Notes: a model not told the origin generated them from the letters alone. A DNA stretch of 64,000 nucleotides from Ursus arctos (GCF_023065955.2 NW_026622930.1:16407449-16471448), one strand, 5' to 3'. Numbered from the stretch's first letter, positions 33,925 through 46,082 are shown. Made by a program: numbers and translations.

Positions 33925-34620
33925 GTAATAGGTATTGAGAACATACTATATATCAGGCACTTTTAGGTGCTGGGATAAATCAGTGAATAAAACAGACAGA
34001 GCTGGTGTTTAAGTATCAGAAGACAGAGGATTAAATAAAATTAAAAAGTACACACATATATTTATATATAGTGGATAATTGCATACAGAAAATTATAGTT
34101 ATAGAGATGGATTTCAAGTACTCAAGAGGACACTAAGGCCTCTATCAGAGGCTGAAACCAACCTGAGTCCTGAGGAGGTGCTGGAGTATACATACATCTG
34201 CATAGGGGAGAACATGCTGGAGAGAGGAAACAGCAAGTGCAAAGGCCCTGAGGAAGATGTGTGCCTTCCACACTGGAGACACAGTGAGGTATCACCTGTG
34301 GCCTGAAGTAAATGAACTCACAGAAGGGGAGCGAGATTTAAGATCAGAACAGTAAGGAGCAGGAGAAGCAGAACACATAGCACCTTATAAGCCACGAGGC
34401 TTTTACTGAGTGAATGAGAACTATTTGAGGTCATTAAGCAGACGAGTGTTGTAATATAACTTAACAGATTGAAGGGATCTCTTGGGCTGACATGTGGCAA
34501 GTAGACTGTAAAGGGGCAAGAGGAGTAGCAGGGGGACTTGTTAGAAGGTTATTGCAATAATCTCGGCCAAAAGACCAGAGCATTAGCAGGGGCTGGTGGT
34601 TAAGAAGCGGAGAGATTTGC
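33925..34620 (-). mobile_element. L2 (LINE2) 3' region
   Basis: Nearly 700 bp of the L2 complement in order: ATATCAGGCACTTTTAGGTG, CAGTGAATAAAACAGACAGA, CAGCAAGTGCAAAGGCCCTG, CCTTATAAGCCACGAGGCTT, GCAGACGAGTGTTG, GACTGTAAAGGGGCAAGAGG and TTATTGCAATAATCTCGGCC. This is one of the longer L2 relics here. Confidence 0.85.
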
Positions 34621-34625
34621 CTAAT

Positions 34626-36394
34626 TGAGAACTTATTCCCTGCCAACACCAGAAGCTGGCACATTGCCCTGATGTGCCAGTGGGAGCCAATTACACTGTG
34701 TCCAGGAGGCACTACGTTTTACTCTTTCCAATTAACCCATTCTTGTATCTTCAAGCAAGCTGTATTCTGATGAATGCAAACATGCCCACCTTAGTCAGAG
34801 GTTTTTGGCCATCACTCTGCATTCATCCTTTACACCTACCGCGACACAACACATCTTATGCCATAAGCATGCCACGGTCTGTAGGCATAATCTTTTCTGC
34901 TGCAGCCCCTGATTACCTACCTGATGGCCACCCAGCTCAGCCTGTGTTTCATATCTACATTAGAGATTCTCTGTCCATCAGTCCTCCTCCAATCCTTCAA
35001 CGTTTAGTAACTGCTCCTGCATCTTCTGCATCTTTGATATTTTCAACCTGTTCATTCAGTCTATGTTGAGCTTTGTATTAAAAACTGCCAGATTACTCTT
35101 TATCATCTCATTCTGGACTTCAGATAAAATGGTTCAAAATTAAACTAAAGTTTATGAGTGAAGTACAAGTTATGTCATGAATATCAGGGTCATATGATGA
35201 CCTGTATTTTTCAATTTCCTCAACCTTGGCTTAAGAGTCCTGAAATTGGTCGAATTAGGCAGGAATTCTAGAAAATACTGCCCAAAGAGAAACATCAAAC
35301 TAATGAACAAAGGTGGTTTGCCTTATGATGATTACTAGCAAGGTGCAAATCATCTGTTATCACCCTGGAATGAACCCCACCAATTCAAAATAATAAGAAA
35401 AATAATAAGCAAAAGACTGATGTTAAGAGTGTCAAGAATAGATTTATCTGAAGTTAGTAGTTCTCAGACATTTTAAATAAATAAGTCCATAAAACTGATA
35501 ATAAAACAAAACATACACACACATACTCATATACATTCAGTAAATTATACCAAATACCATCATTGAAAATCATGTACTCAAGAGTTTTATGCGAACCACC
35601 ATAAGCTCATTCTGTCTCTAATGCAGATGGAAGGAAAGCAGGAACCACATATACCCTTGTCTACCTTAAGCTCTGAAGTCATAGATATTAAAGGGTGATG
35701 TACTCCACTTCAGAAAATTTCAGATCCGAACTCATTTTATTTTTTCCATTTCCCTGACTACAAATAGATAGGGCAAGAAAAAAAATATTGACTCTTGTGA
35801 TAACCAGGCCTGGGTCTGGAAAGAGGGGAACAGAGTGAAAGGTGCTGATAGAGACTCAGCTGTTCAGGCAGCTCTAGGAAAGTACGGGAAGTCAATCATC
35901 TCGACCTAGTAGTTCTCAGTCTGCTTCCTGTCTTATTGGCCTCTTTGATTTTTGAATGGCATGGGCATCTGATATAGTCTGAGCATTACTCCCTGCTTCT
36001 TCCATACAGAGTGTTTTTGCAGTGTGGACGGCTAACCATGCTCCAGGGAAGTGCCTGAGAACACAGTTGCCGCAAAACAACAGTTGTGTGCAGTGGTGCC
36101 ACACAATTTGGGTTAAATCCCCTGATCAGTAAGGCTTTCAAAGTGATTACTGTGCTTCCCAATATTAAATCATGACCTGAACAGCCTTTTGGTGAGGCTG
36201 GGACGGCTGCCCACTTTGCTGCACTTTGGATACAGCCAACTCTTCAGTACCATGCACTATAGTTAACATTTGTTTGGGCAAAGTAACAGCTACTCAATTC
36301 AAACCGGCTGACTCAGAAAGGAGTAGTGTACTAAGGAGATTCTTGGATTCAGAAACCAATCGGAAGGAATGTAGTTGGGCTTCAGAAATGAATC
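34626..36394. other. Unique non-coding DNA
   Basis: A plus frame of 131 codons at 34674-35069 is open but shows no domain, and its composition is not protein-like. I recognise no gene and no clear repeat in the stretch. Confidence 0.5.
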
Positions 36395-36476
36395 AGTTCT
36401 AGTCCAGAAACCAATACTGCACTCTATGTTAACTAACTGAAATTTAAATTTAAATAAATAAAAAGAAAGAAAGAAA
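36395..36476 (+). mobile_element. Short L1 3' tail
   Basis: TACTGCACTCTATGTTAACT, AACTGAAATTTAAATTTAAA, then ATAAATAAAAAGAAAGAAAG is the terminal ~70 bp of a carnivore L1 plus a decayed A-rich tail. The rest of the element is absent (5' truncation). Confidence 0.7.
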
Positions 36477-36479
36477 TTA

Positions 36480-38470
36480 ACGAATCCAAGGATTCAAACA
36501 ATGTTAAGGCTTTTTCTCCATTTTTCTCTGCTCCTTTCCGAGTATCTTTTTATTCAGCCCCCTTGTATCTGTAGACTATCTTCCTCCATTTCAGTTCATG
36601 AAACAGAAAACCTGGCTGTGGTGGTTCCTTTATTGCATACATTATGATTCAAGTATCCAAGGAGTTAATGCTCTAGCAACCTTGGGCCCAAGTGCAGAAA
36701 TCAGGACAAAGTACTCACAGGTTCAGCTTGCAGTTGTTTCTCAACCACTGAATCAGCCATCTGGGGTGGCTCAGTGGTGTTGGCAGCTAGGGGATTCCTA
36801 TTATCAGTCAGTTCCGAACCCCATGTCTTACTAGAAGACCAATCAACTTGTCCACGAAGAGCAGACATGGTGTGATATGGCTGCTCCTGCCTCTATAATG
36901 AAATTGGGAAAGAAAATAAAATTCTTAGAAAAAAAGGTGCTGGGGAAAAACTAGAATAACTGTATATTCTGTTTGCTTCCCTGTGGCCATGATCTTTTCC
37001 CCTTTGCATATTATATATTATAGCTTCCCCGTATTTCTTTCTAAATGCCCGATTGTCACTATATCTGCCCCTACACACTTAGGCATGCTGTCAACTTGAA
37101 TAATTGGAAATTTTCATGTCCAGGAAATTTTGCAATGACTTGATGTCATTGTAATACAACATATGCTTTATGTTTCCTACATATAAAAAGAAATAAGCAT
37201 ACTGCAAAAACAAATGTAGAAACTGCTTGTAATGATTAAGAGGAAATAATTCTTAACTTAATAATATTGGTTTAGAAAGAGAGCCAAACAATAGATAAAT
37301 AGGATACCTCTTCAGAAAAATAATTAAAACAAGGACTATAAAGATTAACTTCCCATTTTTATTATGAGTAGATATACTAAAATGTATGTTCATATTCTTT
37401 AGCGTATCAGTATTGGCTGAACATCTCTTTCCACTAAAATTAGTTTTCCAAGGACATGTACTACATTATTGAAAGTTGCTTTTTTAATATAGATTCTCCT
37501 CTAAAATAATTTTATAGTTGCTAAGCAGTCAAATGCCAAACTGCATACTAAAATATACATAATGTGAATGGAGGCAAGAAACAGGAGTAGGCAAAGGTGA
37601 GGAAGAAACACATGATTTCTATTCAGTTGGAAAAGGAATTAATGGCTAGCACGGTGAGAATGCTGGAAAGCTATCGCACCACCAGCATGATATTGTTGCA
37701 AAACTGCTTTCTGTGGATAGAATTCTTGTTGTGCAATCTTGATTCAGCTTTTAACAGCAATATATATGGGTTTCATCCTGGCTATCAGCACATTTATGAC
37801 GGTCTTATTCAGGCCAAGAACTGGCTCAGGTGTGTTATTTCCAGACTGAGATGTTTCCGTGTATATAACTATATTTACAATAGAAAGGAATACCCAATAT
37901 TCCTATTAAGACATAGATAACTCAAATTCATGGGAGATGAGGCATAAAATTATGCAGAACTCTCTGTCTAGAGTTGGTGACTACATATCACCTTAGGGCT
38001 GATCCTTACTTACTTTCAAGGATCACTAACAGGTTGCTTCCCATTGGTCCCCTTAATTGTGGAGGTCCGGGACTAGCTGGCATGAATTGCTTTGGCAAAA
38101 GGTGTAATGAAATATTTTATGACCTGCAAAGGACAGATCTGTTCAAATCCCCTTTGGTTGGCAGAACAGGTCCCTAAGAAGGAGATACGCCAATTTGTGT
38201 GAGTGAGAAAGTGACGAAATACAAAACTGCAAACCATAGTGGGAGGCAAGGAGTCCTGGCTGGTAATTCAGGGTCAGACCAGGGTCTGTGGGTTCACAGA
38301 AGAGACTGGATATGGCCCTGTATGTGGCTGATGGTGAAGCCCTCCAGAGATAGACACCCTGAACCATGGCTGAGCTTGTGGTTTGGTGGATTACACGAAT
38401 GTATTGATATATGCACCTTAGCTGAAAGAGTAGATCAGGGAAATTGAATGTGCTTATAATAAACTTTTAA
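36480..38470. other. Unique non-coding DNA
   Basis: The segment includes plus frames at 37597-37920 and 38199-38447 with no family resemblance. An AATAAA at about 38457-38462 followed by A-rich sequence could be the tail of an old LTR or retrocopy, but I cannot assign one. Confidence 0.45.
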
Positions 38471-38476
38471 AAAATA

Positions 38477-38560
38477 CAGCTGACCCTTGAACAAAATGGG
38501 TTTGAACTATACAGGTCTACTTATGGATGTATGCATAAGTATACATGGATTCCTAGTTTT
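38477..38560 (+). mobile_element. Possible Tigger/pogo-type DNA transposon end
   Basis: CAGCTGACCCTTGAACAAAA, TGGGTTTGAACTATACAGGT and CTACTTATGG, then TACATGGATTCC resemble the familiar terminal sequence CAGTTGACCCTTGAACAAC…GGGTTTGAACTGC…GTCCACTTATACGTGGATT. Only one end is present. Confidence 0.55.
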
Positions 38561-38564
38561 GAAA

Positions 38565-39595
38565 TAATCAGAAGTTATTGAGAAAAATACAGACATTGGA
38601 GTGGAAGATTAAGATTTAAACATTGCTCTTATAAACTCATGGCAATTAGACAAAATACTTGAACTTTGTGCCTTAATCTAACCCACAAATTTACCATGAG
38701 GATCAATTGTGCTGTCATAAGACCACATATACATGAATTAAACTACCTAATACAGCAGACTGTGAGTTTTTGTTTATCTGTCTCTGGTTTCAAACTTTGT
38801 ATGAGTAAGGTTCTACCTGATTTGTTTTTGAGCTCCCGTGCACAACAGTCTCTCAATATTGCTTATTGAGTAAATGAAGTGCCTTCTCAACAGCAAAAAG
38901 CACCCCTCATCCTTAATACACAAATTTAATTAAATCATGATTCCTTTATTAGTTGGTAGTTAGAAATGTGCTTGTCAATAACCCTGAGCCTCAGGACATC
39001 ATTACAAATACTCACTATTTCTGTGTTATTGATTCTTGGTTGCATTAGATAATATGAATTTTACGGGAAACAATGATAGATAAACTAAATTTCATAGTTT
39101 ATTCTACAAAGGGAGTGGACCTTAATTTTTTTGTTTTGAGGGTAAATGAATATTTTATGTTATAAAAATACTTTGCCCGAGGCAAACATGCTTTAAGTGT
39201 CATGTCCAAAGCCACAACAATAATTAATGGCACATTTGGGATATAAAATGCATTACATCATGTCTTACACTATGTAAAATGTTAAGAAATTGGATGGAAG
39301 GTGCCTTGACATAAAGATCAACGCAAAGAATAGGTGTAGTAGGTATTTTTGTGTTGCTTTAGAGTAACAGCCAGCTGTTAGTGATCGTTACTATCATGGC
39401 AGTCCTCATTACCCTTCCTCTTCTCTAATCCAGTGTGTCAGTATATATGGACAACGGACACTCTGTTTCATGAATCAGTCCACATTCTTCAGTCTATGCT
39501 TTCCCCCTAGTCTATCTGATCATCTACTGATCATCTTCCATGGCATCTACTTTTTCTGGCCCACTAAATACTAGCAGAGTTAAATTTTAATTAGT
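38565..39595. other. Mostly unique non-coding DNA
   Basis: 39160-39250 (CTTTGCCCGAGGCAAAC…GGCACATTTGGGATATAAA) may be a decayed minus-strand MIR. No gene was seen. Confidence 0.4.
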
Positions 39596-39599
39596 ATGT

Positions 39600-40003
39600 T
39601 AATTGCTTTTCAAATATTTTACATTTTAATTATTTTATTTTTTATATTTATATTTTAATTAATATCAATCGACTGTTTGAATTAAGGATATCTGCTTGGT
39701 TAAAAACTTCACCCAGGTTACACAACTAGCATACTTTTATATTTTAATTTATATTTATATTTTATTTTAATTAATTTATATTTAATATTTATATCTTAAT
39801 AGCAATTGACTGTTTGAATTAAGGATATCTGCTTGGTTAAAAACTTCACCCAGGTTACACAACTAGCATATTTTTATATTTTAATTTATATTTTATTTTA
39901 ATTAATTAATATTTAATATTTATATTTTAATTAATAGCAATTGTTTAAATTAAGGATATCTGCTTGGTTAAAAACTTCATCCAGGTTACACAACTAGCAC
40001 TCA
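39600..40003. repeat. Tandem triplication, unit about 131-137 bp
   Basis: Three head-to-tail copies share GAATTAAGGATATCTGCTTG, GTTAAAAACTTCACCCAGGT and TACACAACTAGCA, separated by AT-rich TTTATATTTTAATT spacers. The ATTAAGG motif starts at 39681, 39818 and 39949, giving periods of 137 and 131 bp. The shared core resembles the minus-strand MIR passage (ACTTGCCCAAGGTCACACAGCTAG). The third copy continues into MIR-like sequence to about 40045, so the unit probably arose by duplicating part of a MIR plus AT-rich flank. Confidence 0.93.
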
Positions 40004-40045
40004 AGTACCTATTCATCAGAGTCCAATGCCCATCATATTTTCTTT

Positions 40046-40765
40046 TGTGGAGAATAAAACAAGGTATCTAAGAATTAGACGTTTTGGATAATGATGGAAG
40101 ATCCTTGCAGATATTACTCAGTTTTGTTGAAATACCCTCTACCATGTGCCCAAACAAAAGCCCTGAACACACACATATATAACAAAATGTAGAAATTAAA
40201 ATCTCAGAATAAAAGGAAACATGTATTGATGTGTGGGTATGGTTTTCCCACTTTTTTTTTTTCCTATCTTCCTCCTACTCATTATTCAGTTAAATATGTG
40301 TTCTGCACTTAAGCCTCCCTTTCTCACCTAAACTAGGTCATATCATCAAGCAAATATTCATATAACAGGTGGACATGCCATGACACTGATCATACTTTGT
40401 TGAGTTTATTTATTTAATGTTTATCTTTGCTGCTGAACTTTACTTTTTAAAGACGTAGAATTTATTTGCTCTCTTAGCCCAGTTTTCCATACATAATAAG
40501 GGCTCAATAGGAGTTTGGTGAATGAATGGAGAGCTAGCTACAAGGAAAGAAAGGAATAGTCCCTCTCTTCTTCCAATTCATCATACCACCAACACCAAAT
40601 GTGTGCACACGCACGCCCACACACAGACACACACTACACACAATGCAAATGCAATTCATTAAAGGCAAAAGTTAGCCTTTGGTGACATACAAGGATTAAG
40701 AGTCTTTTATACCCAAGCTATTCTTGTTCTCTGTATATTTAAAATATGAAAGCATAGTGCTAAAA
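40046..40765. other. Non-coding DNA
   Basis: Contains a short CA-rich stretch (about 40600-40650) and a possible L2/MIR tail near 40495-40525 (AATAAGGGCTCAATAGGAGT). No gene. Confidence 0.45.
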
Positions 40766-40769
40766 AAAA

Positions 40770-41175
40770 AAATTCAACTGAGTAAATTTTTAAGATTTTA
40801 CTGGCTTTATTCAAGGATTCATGAATCAAGCAGCATCCCATCTAGCAAAGAGAAAGGAGCTCTGAAGAGCTGTACAAAATGAAAGACCTTGATAAGCAGA
40901 GGGGGATGGGACAAGAAAGATGTACTAGCAAAGAACTGATTGCTAGTGGCAAGGTCATCTTCCTTTAGGGGATGATAAGGTTCATCAGACAGATTACCTC
41001 ACTAGTGCTGACCAGGTAATTCCAGATTGACTGCTTTAAGATTCCATTTCTGGGAGAGGCTGAAACTGTAATTAAGTTGAGTACTAAATCTCTAATTGGT
41101 GATGTGGGGCTTAGCACAAGTGACTCCATTTAGAATGTATTGTCTCTGTTTTAACAGTAGTGAGTTTTGACACAA
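40770..41175 (-). mobile_element. ERV LTR, reverse orientation
   Basis: TTTATT at 40806-40811 gives AATAAA on the minus strand, followed in that orientation by AAGCCAGTAAAATCTTAAAA, a typical LTR 3' end. CATGAATCAAGCAGCATCCC, ATCTAGCAAAGAGAAAGGAG, CTTCCTTTAGGGGATGATAA and CTGGGAGAGGCTGAAACTGT match a known mammalian LTR type whose name I cannot give with confidence. Ends were not fixed by a duplication. Confidence 0.65.
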
Positions 41176-41754
41176 TTATGGTTGAAGAATAGCAGTGCTG
41201 TTTATGCCAAAATGCACTTAAAACATCAATATCACAGAATCTCTCTAGCATTATTTCTTATGGATGAACTGTGGAGAGTTGGGAAATATAATGCAGAAGA
41301 ATTTATAATCCAAGACTTTATTTATTGAGAAAATCACCCATGCTTTATTGGCATATCACTACATTTACTGTAATTGCCTAATATAAGCTTAAGTATACAT
41401 AATTGCATTTTTCTATCCTCTTTCCACTGACAAAACTGTGGCATGATTGTAAAAATACCAAACATGGACAGCAGGAAGGAAAAGTTTGCTCAAGAAAGAA
41501 TGCACTGTTTTTATTTGTAAAATGACACATTTATTAGTACTACCTATTCTGCACTTCAATTATAATATATGCATACTGAATAGCAAATTGAGAGAATAAA
41601 ATAAAAAGCTTGTTTCATATAAAATGGCATGGTATAATAAGAAATATATTTGGTCTCTGTCCCACCTTCCTGGAGCAAAACTCCTAAAATACTTATAATT
41701 TTCCGAGTGATAGGAATGTCTTTGTTATTCATAATGAGCTCCTTTCAATTACAT
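41176..41754. other. Unique non-coding DNA
   Basis: No repeat or gene seen. Confidence 0.45.
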
Positions 41755-42235
41755 CTTAGCTCATGCTAATGAAGTGACTAAGGACAGGGCCACTAGGCAG
41801 CCTTAGTGGGCTCATCACCAGAAAGGCCAAGTGATTGGAGAGCTGAAACTCTCAATCCTGCCCACTGATGTCCAGGAAAGGGGGATGGGCTGAAAATTAA
41901 AGATCTACAGAAACTCTTGAACAAAGAGAATCAATGAGCTTCGGGTTGGTGAATGCATCCACATGCTGGAGGGTGGTGCACTGCAGTTCCCCAAGGGGAG
42001 GGGGACAGTTCTTGCATTCAGGATCCTCTGGCTCTTGTCCTCTGTACATCTTCATCTAACTGTTCATCGAATCCTTTATCATATCCTTTCTAATAAAGAT
42101 AAGTGAATGTTTCTCTGAGTCTTTGAACCACTATCTCTGGTAGAGAGTGTCAGAACTGAGTTAAATTCATGCGACACCCAGCCAGTGTCCACTGATAATT
42201 TGAGAACTGTCTGGTGGTGTTGGAAAACACACAAC
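41755..42235 (+). mobile_element. ERVL-like LTR with internal deletion
   Basis: GACAGGGCCACTAGGCAGCC, GGAGAGCTGAAACTCTCAAT, CTTCGGGTTGGTGAATGCAT, CATCTTCATCTAACTGTTCA, AATAAA at 42092-42097, TGTTTCTCTGAGTCTTTGAA, GGTAGAGAGTGTCAGAACTG and GACACCCAGCCAGTGTCCAC follow a common mammalian LTR in order. The passage normally found between the 'TTTGAACCAC' and 'ATCTCTGGTAGA' blocks is missing, so this copy looks internally deleted. Family name and exact ends are uncertain. Confidence 0.68.
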
Positions 42236-42319
42236 AGAAATGACTATGCCATATTGGATTCTCAAGATTTTGTTTAGGTCACTGATGGACTCACTTAACA
42301 CTCATTCTTACCGTATCAT

Positions 42320-42545
42320 GTAACAAAATGCTTATCGTATATTGTGCATTTTTCTATGAACCAAGCACATTTTTTTTCAAAACTCTATAGAAGAGACACT
42401 AATTTTATTCCCATCTTGCAAATGACTAATCCAAGCTCAAATGCTCTGAAAACTTTAAGTTATACACCTAACATATAAATGAGCTCTATACAGACACAGG
42501 TCCACCAGACTTCAGTATTCATGCTCTGAACCGTTGACCTATCAT
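42320..42545 (-). mobile_element. MIR
   Basis: Complement of MIR: GAACCAAGCACA, TAGAAGAGACACTAATTTTA, TTCCCATCTTGCAAATGACT, AATCCAAGCTCAAATGCTCT, TTAAGTTATACACCTAACAT, ACACAGGTCCACCAGACTTC and ATTCATGCTCTGAACCGTTG. Confidence 0.78.
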
Positions 42546-42549
42546 GGAC

Positions 42550-44845
42550 CTTCTGCTACATACATGTGTAGTTCCCTATAGTTTGCCCTTTTTTCCTATT
42601 GTAGCTCTTAGAAAACTTGTTCTTTGTAATTAAGTTAAATCTAATTTTTTTCCCCAATAGAACTAAAGGGAATCAGGAGAGTCCCTTCTTATTCTTAGAT
42701 AGTAAGAGAAGTAAATTCCCTAATCCTAACATCTACCATCTCTATATCTAGACCAGAATTGCTGTGGGAGAGGATTTTAAAACTCACTAGGTATCCAAGA
42801 GCTTTCCTCTGCTTCCCAAACTCTTGTGGTTGTTCTGGGTTATGTGTCTAGCTCTGGCTAATGGACTGAATGAAAGTCTCTATCATTTGGAGGCAGTAAA
42901 AAGTTTCTGGGTAATGCTCTACCTCTCCCTTTTTCTCATTCAGTAACCCTGGAAACCATGCATTGAGATGGCAGGACTTGAGATGTTAAGAATAATGAAT
43001 CCTTAAGTCAATGCAATGAGTTTACCTGAAAATCCACTGAAATGTAGCAGAATTTACGTGGATGGAAATAAACCTTGCCTTATTCAGCTCAATCTGATTA
43101 ACACAAACCCAGGGAAGAGACAATAAACATACAGTGTTTGATCCAAAATCTTAAAGTTAATTAGCACGCTTTCAGTTTGAGGTATCAGAAAATCCTACTA
43201 CAAATTACTTCAACAATAGGAAATGTATTATCTTATATGAAAATGTAATCAGGAGGTGGTTTGTTCTAGCACAGTAACTCAGCAATGTGCTCACAATATG
43301 ACTGCAAGCCCCAAACATCATGTTATTAAACTTTAATATCCAAGGTTAGAGGTTAGGGAGGAAAGTGTTCTATTCTCATGTCTAGTTTTAAGGGAAGGGG
43401 AATTTTCCTATTACTCCCTTCCCATATAACCCCTTCCCCCTTTATATCTAAGCGTCGAATTCTCCTATCTAAACTAATTGCTATAATTGAGTTGGGCTTT
43501 ACTGGGATTGGTTCCCTAGTCTAATCAACATGCATTACCCAGGGCTAAGAGATTCCATAAAACGAACAGTCACCCAATTCCTGAATAAACACAGGGTTCT
43601 GCTACCAAGGAAAAAGTCAGTAACGGTTACTAAGGAGGTAACAGTGTCTGACGATAAGAAAGATATTCAGAGAGTAATGTAAAATGTTCCTTCGACATTA
43701 TGCATCCGAATTCAAATGCAATTTTAAGGTCAAGATGTGGCTAATATTACTTTCTCTCTAAATACCCTCTTTTTTTTTTTTTCCAGCTGATTAATGTTTT
43801 ATAGCAGCTGCAAACATGTTATCATTGTTTGTTAACCTAACACAGGAGTAGAAAAGCTTCTAATGGGAACAAAAATTTCTCATCAATGCTCAACTATTAA
43901 TCTCGTTTCTTTTTAAATCACAAATTGGCCCACTTTCAGGTAGCTGGCTTTCAAGTATTATTTGTATTATTTGTATTTAATTTTAAACTATTTGTGCTGG
44001 TGTCATGTAGAAAATACCAAATTTGGAAATATTCACTTTCAAATATTAGAGCATATGGATCTTTTTAGGCAAGGGCTAATTTAGGGTTAAAAATGGATTC
44101 TCCTCATTCTCCAATAGGCTGCCACATTAAGCCAACTTGACTGAGAAGATATTTTGTATTTAAGGAAAATAGTGTTTTTTTAAATGTAAACTCAAGTGCA
44201 ATTCCATATTATGACCATGAAAAGAGAAGCTCGCCCAAGGAAATATTACTGTAATTGTGAAGTTTGGTTAGGAGCTAAAGTAGACTATTTTGTTTTCTGG
44301 CTCAAAATTTCAGCAGTTTCTAAGGTGATTTCTAAGAGAATCCACTATAAAAGTCCCCAGTGTGTATGCTTTTTAAGAACTTGTGTTATAATCTCCACCT
44401 CTCCAAAGTATGAATTTAAATGATGGGCACTAATGTGCACACAGGATCAGGTGCGTTATTGGCTCTTCAGGATCACTGAAGCAAGGAGGTGAATGATGTG
44501 TGAAATGAAAAACCCGACCCAAAGCTCGGAGGGAGTCCAGAGAGAACTGTTTCGTAGTCCTGGCAGCGCCCGCTTAGCATGATATGAGAATTACACAGGT
44601 GGATCATAAAAGCTCCCTGAATCTCAAAGCAGGGAGGGCAGATGAGGGCGCTTTCATGAGCTATTTTACGCCCGTCCTTTTCCTTAGTACATTTTTCTTA
44701 TCTCTCAGCTACTCAGGGTTATAACAATTAATAGTCTCTATCTCAAAGTGAAGTATTAAGGGGAGGAAATTACCTGAACCACTTGAGCTGAATAACTCAA
44801 CTTTACCTCCATTTTCAAGAGATATAAATGGGCAAAGGGGAGATT
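42550..44845. other. Mostly unique non-coding DNA
   Basis: 43150-43340 (AAATCCTACTACAAATTACT, CAACAATAGGAAATGTATTATC) looks like an old interspersed repeat I cannot name. 44450-44700 carries several CpGs (GGCAGCGCCCGC, TACGCCCGTCC) in an otherwise CpG-poor area. No gene was seen. Confidence 0.45.
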
Positions 44846-44916
44846 AAAAAAAAAAAAAAAGGAGGAAGAAGAAGAAGAAGAAGAAGAAGAAGAAGAAGAA
44901 GAAGAAGAAGAAAAAG

Positions 44917-44966
<50 letters not shown>

Positions 44967-45011
44967 GAAGGAAGAAAGGAAGGAAGGAAGAAAGGAAGAA
45001 AAAGAAAGAGG
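44846..45011 (+). repeat. Polypurine tract: A15, (GAA)n, (GAAA)n, (GGAA)n
   Basis: 166 uninterrupted purines on the plus strand: A15, then about 15 GAA units, then GAAA units, then mixed GGAA/GAAA. Mirror-symmetric purine runs of this kind can form triplex (H-DNA) and expand. The A run followed by GAA suggests growth from the A tail of a lost or unrecognisable retroelement. The lysine/arginine-rich open frame across it is an artefact of the repeat. Confidence 0.97.
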
Positions 45012-45890
45012 TACTAGGGAAGGATTTTGTCCTTAGAAATACTAATTTCAGTTCTTTACCTAAGCTTTCTGTAGAGACCTAAGGCCTATACTTAGAAATA
45101 CCGTATCCTGATCTTTGTTAGCCTGTGCAAAATAACATGAAATATAATAATAATAATAGTAATAACATAAACACATGCACATACTATACCTAAAAATAAT
45201 ATAATAAAATACACACATGCACAATAAATAAGTAAAAATCTATTAGTGTCTGAGCTGTCTGTAAAATGTTAAGCTCTTGGATCACCTTATCCTAAGTATC
45301 AATTGAAAAGCTTTCTAGGATTGGCCTGACGGGCTTGGAGGGATAGGGGAATGAGGAGAACCATTAAACAGCCACAGTAGACAAGCAAATCAAAATAAGT
45401 GAATTCAGTGTGACTGTTCTTACTCCCAGAACCTCATTTCATTAGATCTGACTTGTAGCAGCAAGGGTGGTAATTAACATGTGCTAGTTTCACTGTTTCC
45501 CAAAAATGGAACACACACTACCACATAAAAAATTTTTTTGGGTGTTGATCTGATTTTAATTTTGATAGTTACAAAGTAATTTTGGTACGTATTTGGGAAA
45601 AACATACCACAGACACCAGCATGTCATTGCTTGAACATTATCCCTTAGGAGACAAAGTAGGAGGTGTACCATATGACAACATATCTGAAACAAGTATCGA
45701 AGTGACATATGTAAGGAGCACTGAGATACAAAAATGGGAAGGGCTTACAGGGTTTTCAGGAGAGAAGTATCACAATTTTCTTTATGATTTTGTAAGACTC
45801 AATGACCCATTTATCACTCCTTTCAAAATTTCCCTGCCTCTAGTTTGCACGTTGTGACCACGTTACTCCACTGCTAACCCCGACTCTATG
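45012..45890. other. Non-coding DNA
   Basis: A TAA-rich stretch lies at 45148-45170. A 91-codon plus frame at 45582-45857 shows no known domain. Confidence 0.45.
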
Positions 45891-45894
45891 TCAT

Positions 45895-46067
45895 TTATTT
45901 ACCACTGCCATCATCATAATAGCTACCATTTTTCAAGTGTTTACCATGTGCAAGTCACTGAGTTAAATGCCTTGGGCGAAGCATATCACTGAATTCTTAA
46001 AAATGAATCCTTAAAATAGCAGATGCTGAAATTATGCCCATTTTCCAGATAAGGACACTGAAGCTTA
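45895..46067 (-). mobile_element. MIR, interrupted on its right by a young L1
   Basis: Complement of MIR: ATAGCTACCATTTTTCAAGT, GTTTACCATGTGCAAGTCAC, TGAGTTAAATGCCTTGGGCG, TTATGCCCATTTTCCAGATA, AGGACACTGAAGCTTAGAGA. The MIR is cut at the target site of the L1 that follows. Confidence 0.85.
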
Positions 46068-46082
46068 GAGATGCTACCTTTT
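46068..46082. repeat. L1 target-site duplication, left copy
   Basis: GAGATGCTACCTTTT here is repeated exactly at 46296-46310, on the other side of the L1 tail. Confidence 0.93.

Noticed and set aside
34674..35069. 131-codon plus frame as a possible gene
   Set aside because: No domain, signal peptide or recognised family, no splice or promoter context; composition looks random.
36755..36800. GGGGTGGCTCAGTGG resembling a CanSINE head
   Set aside because: Similarity stops after about 15 bases; no CT-rich body, tail or duplication follows.
37597..38447. Plus frames at 37597-37920, 37974-38177 and 38199-38447 as possible exons
   Set aside because: No resemblance to known proteins and no consistent splice sites joining them.
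39600..40003. CRISPR-like array
   Set aside because: Three long repeats with AT-rich spacers are a mammalian tandem duplication; the unit length and host make CRISPR untenable.
44828..45082. 84-codon plus frame rich in arginine and lysine
   Set aside because: It is the GAA/GAAA repeat read in one frame; no gene-like sequence lies outside the repeat.
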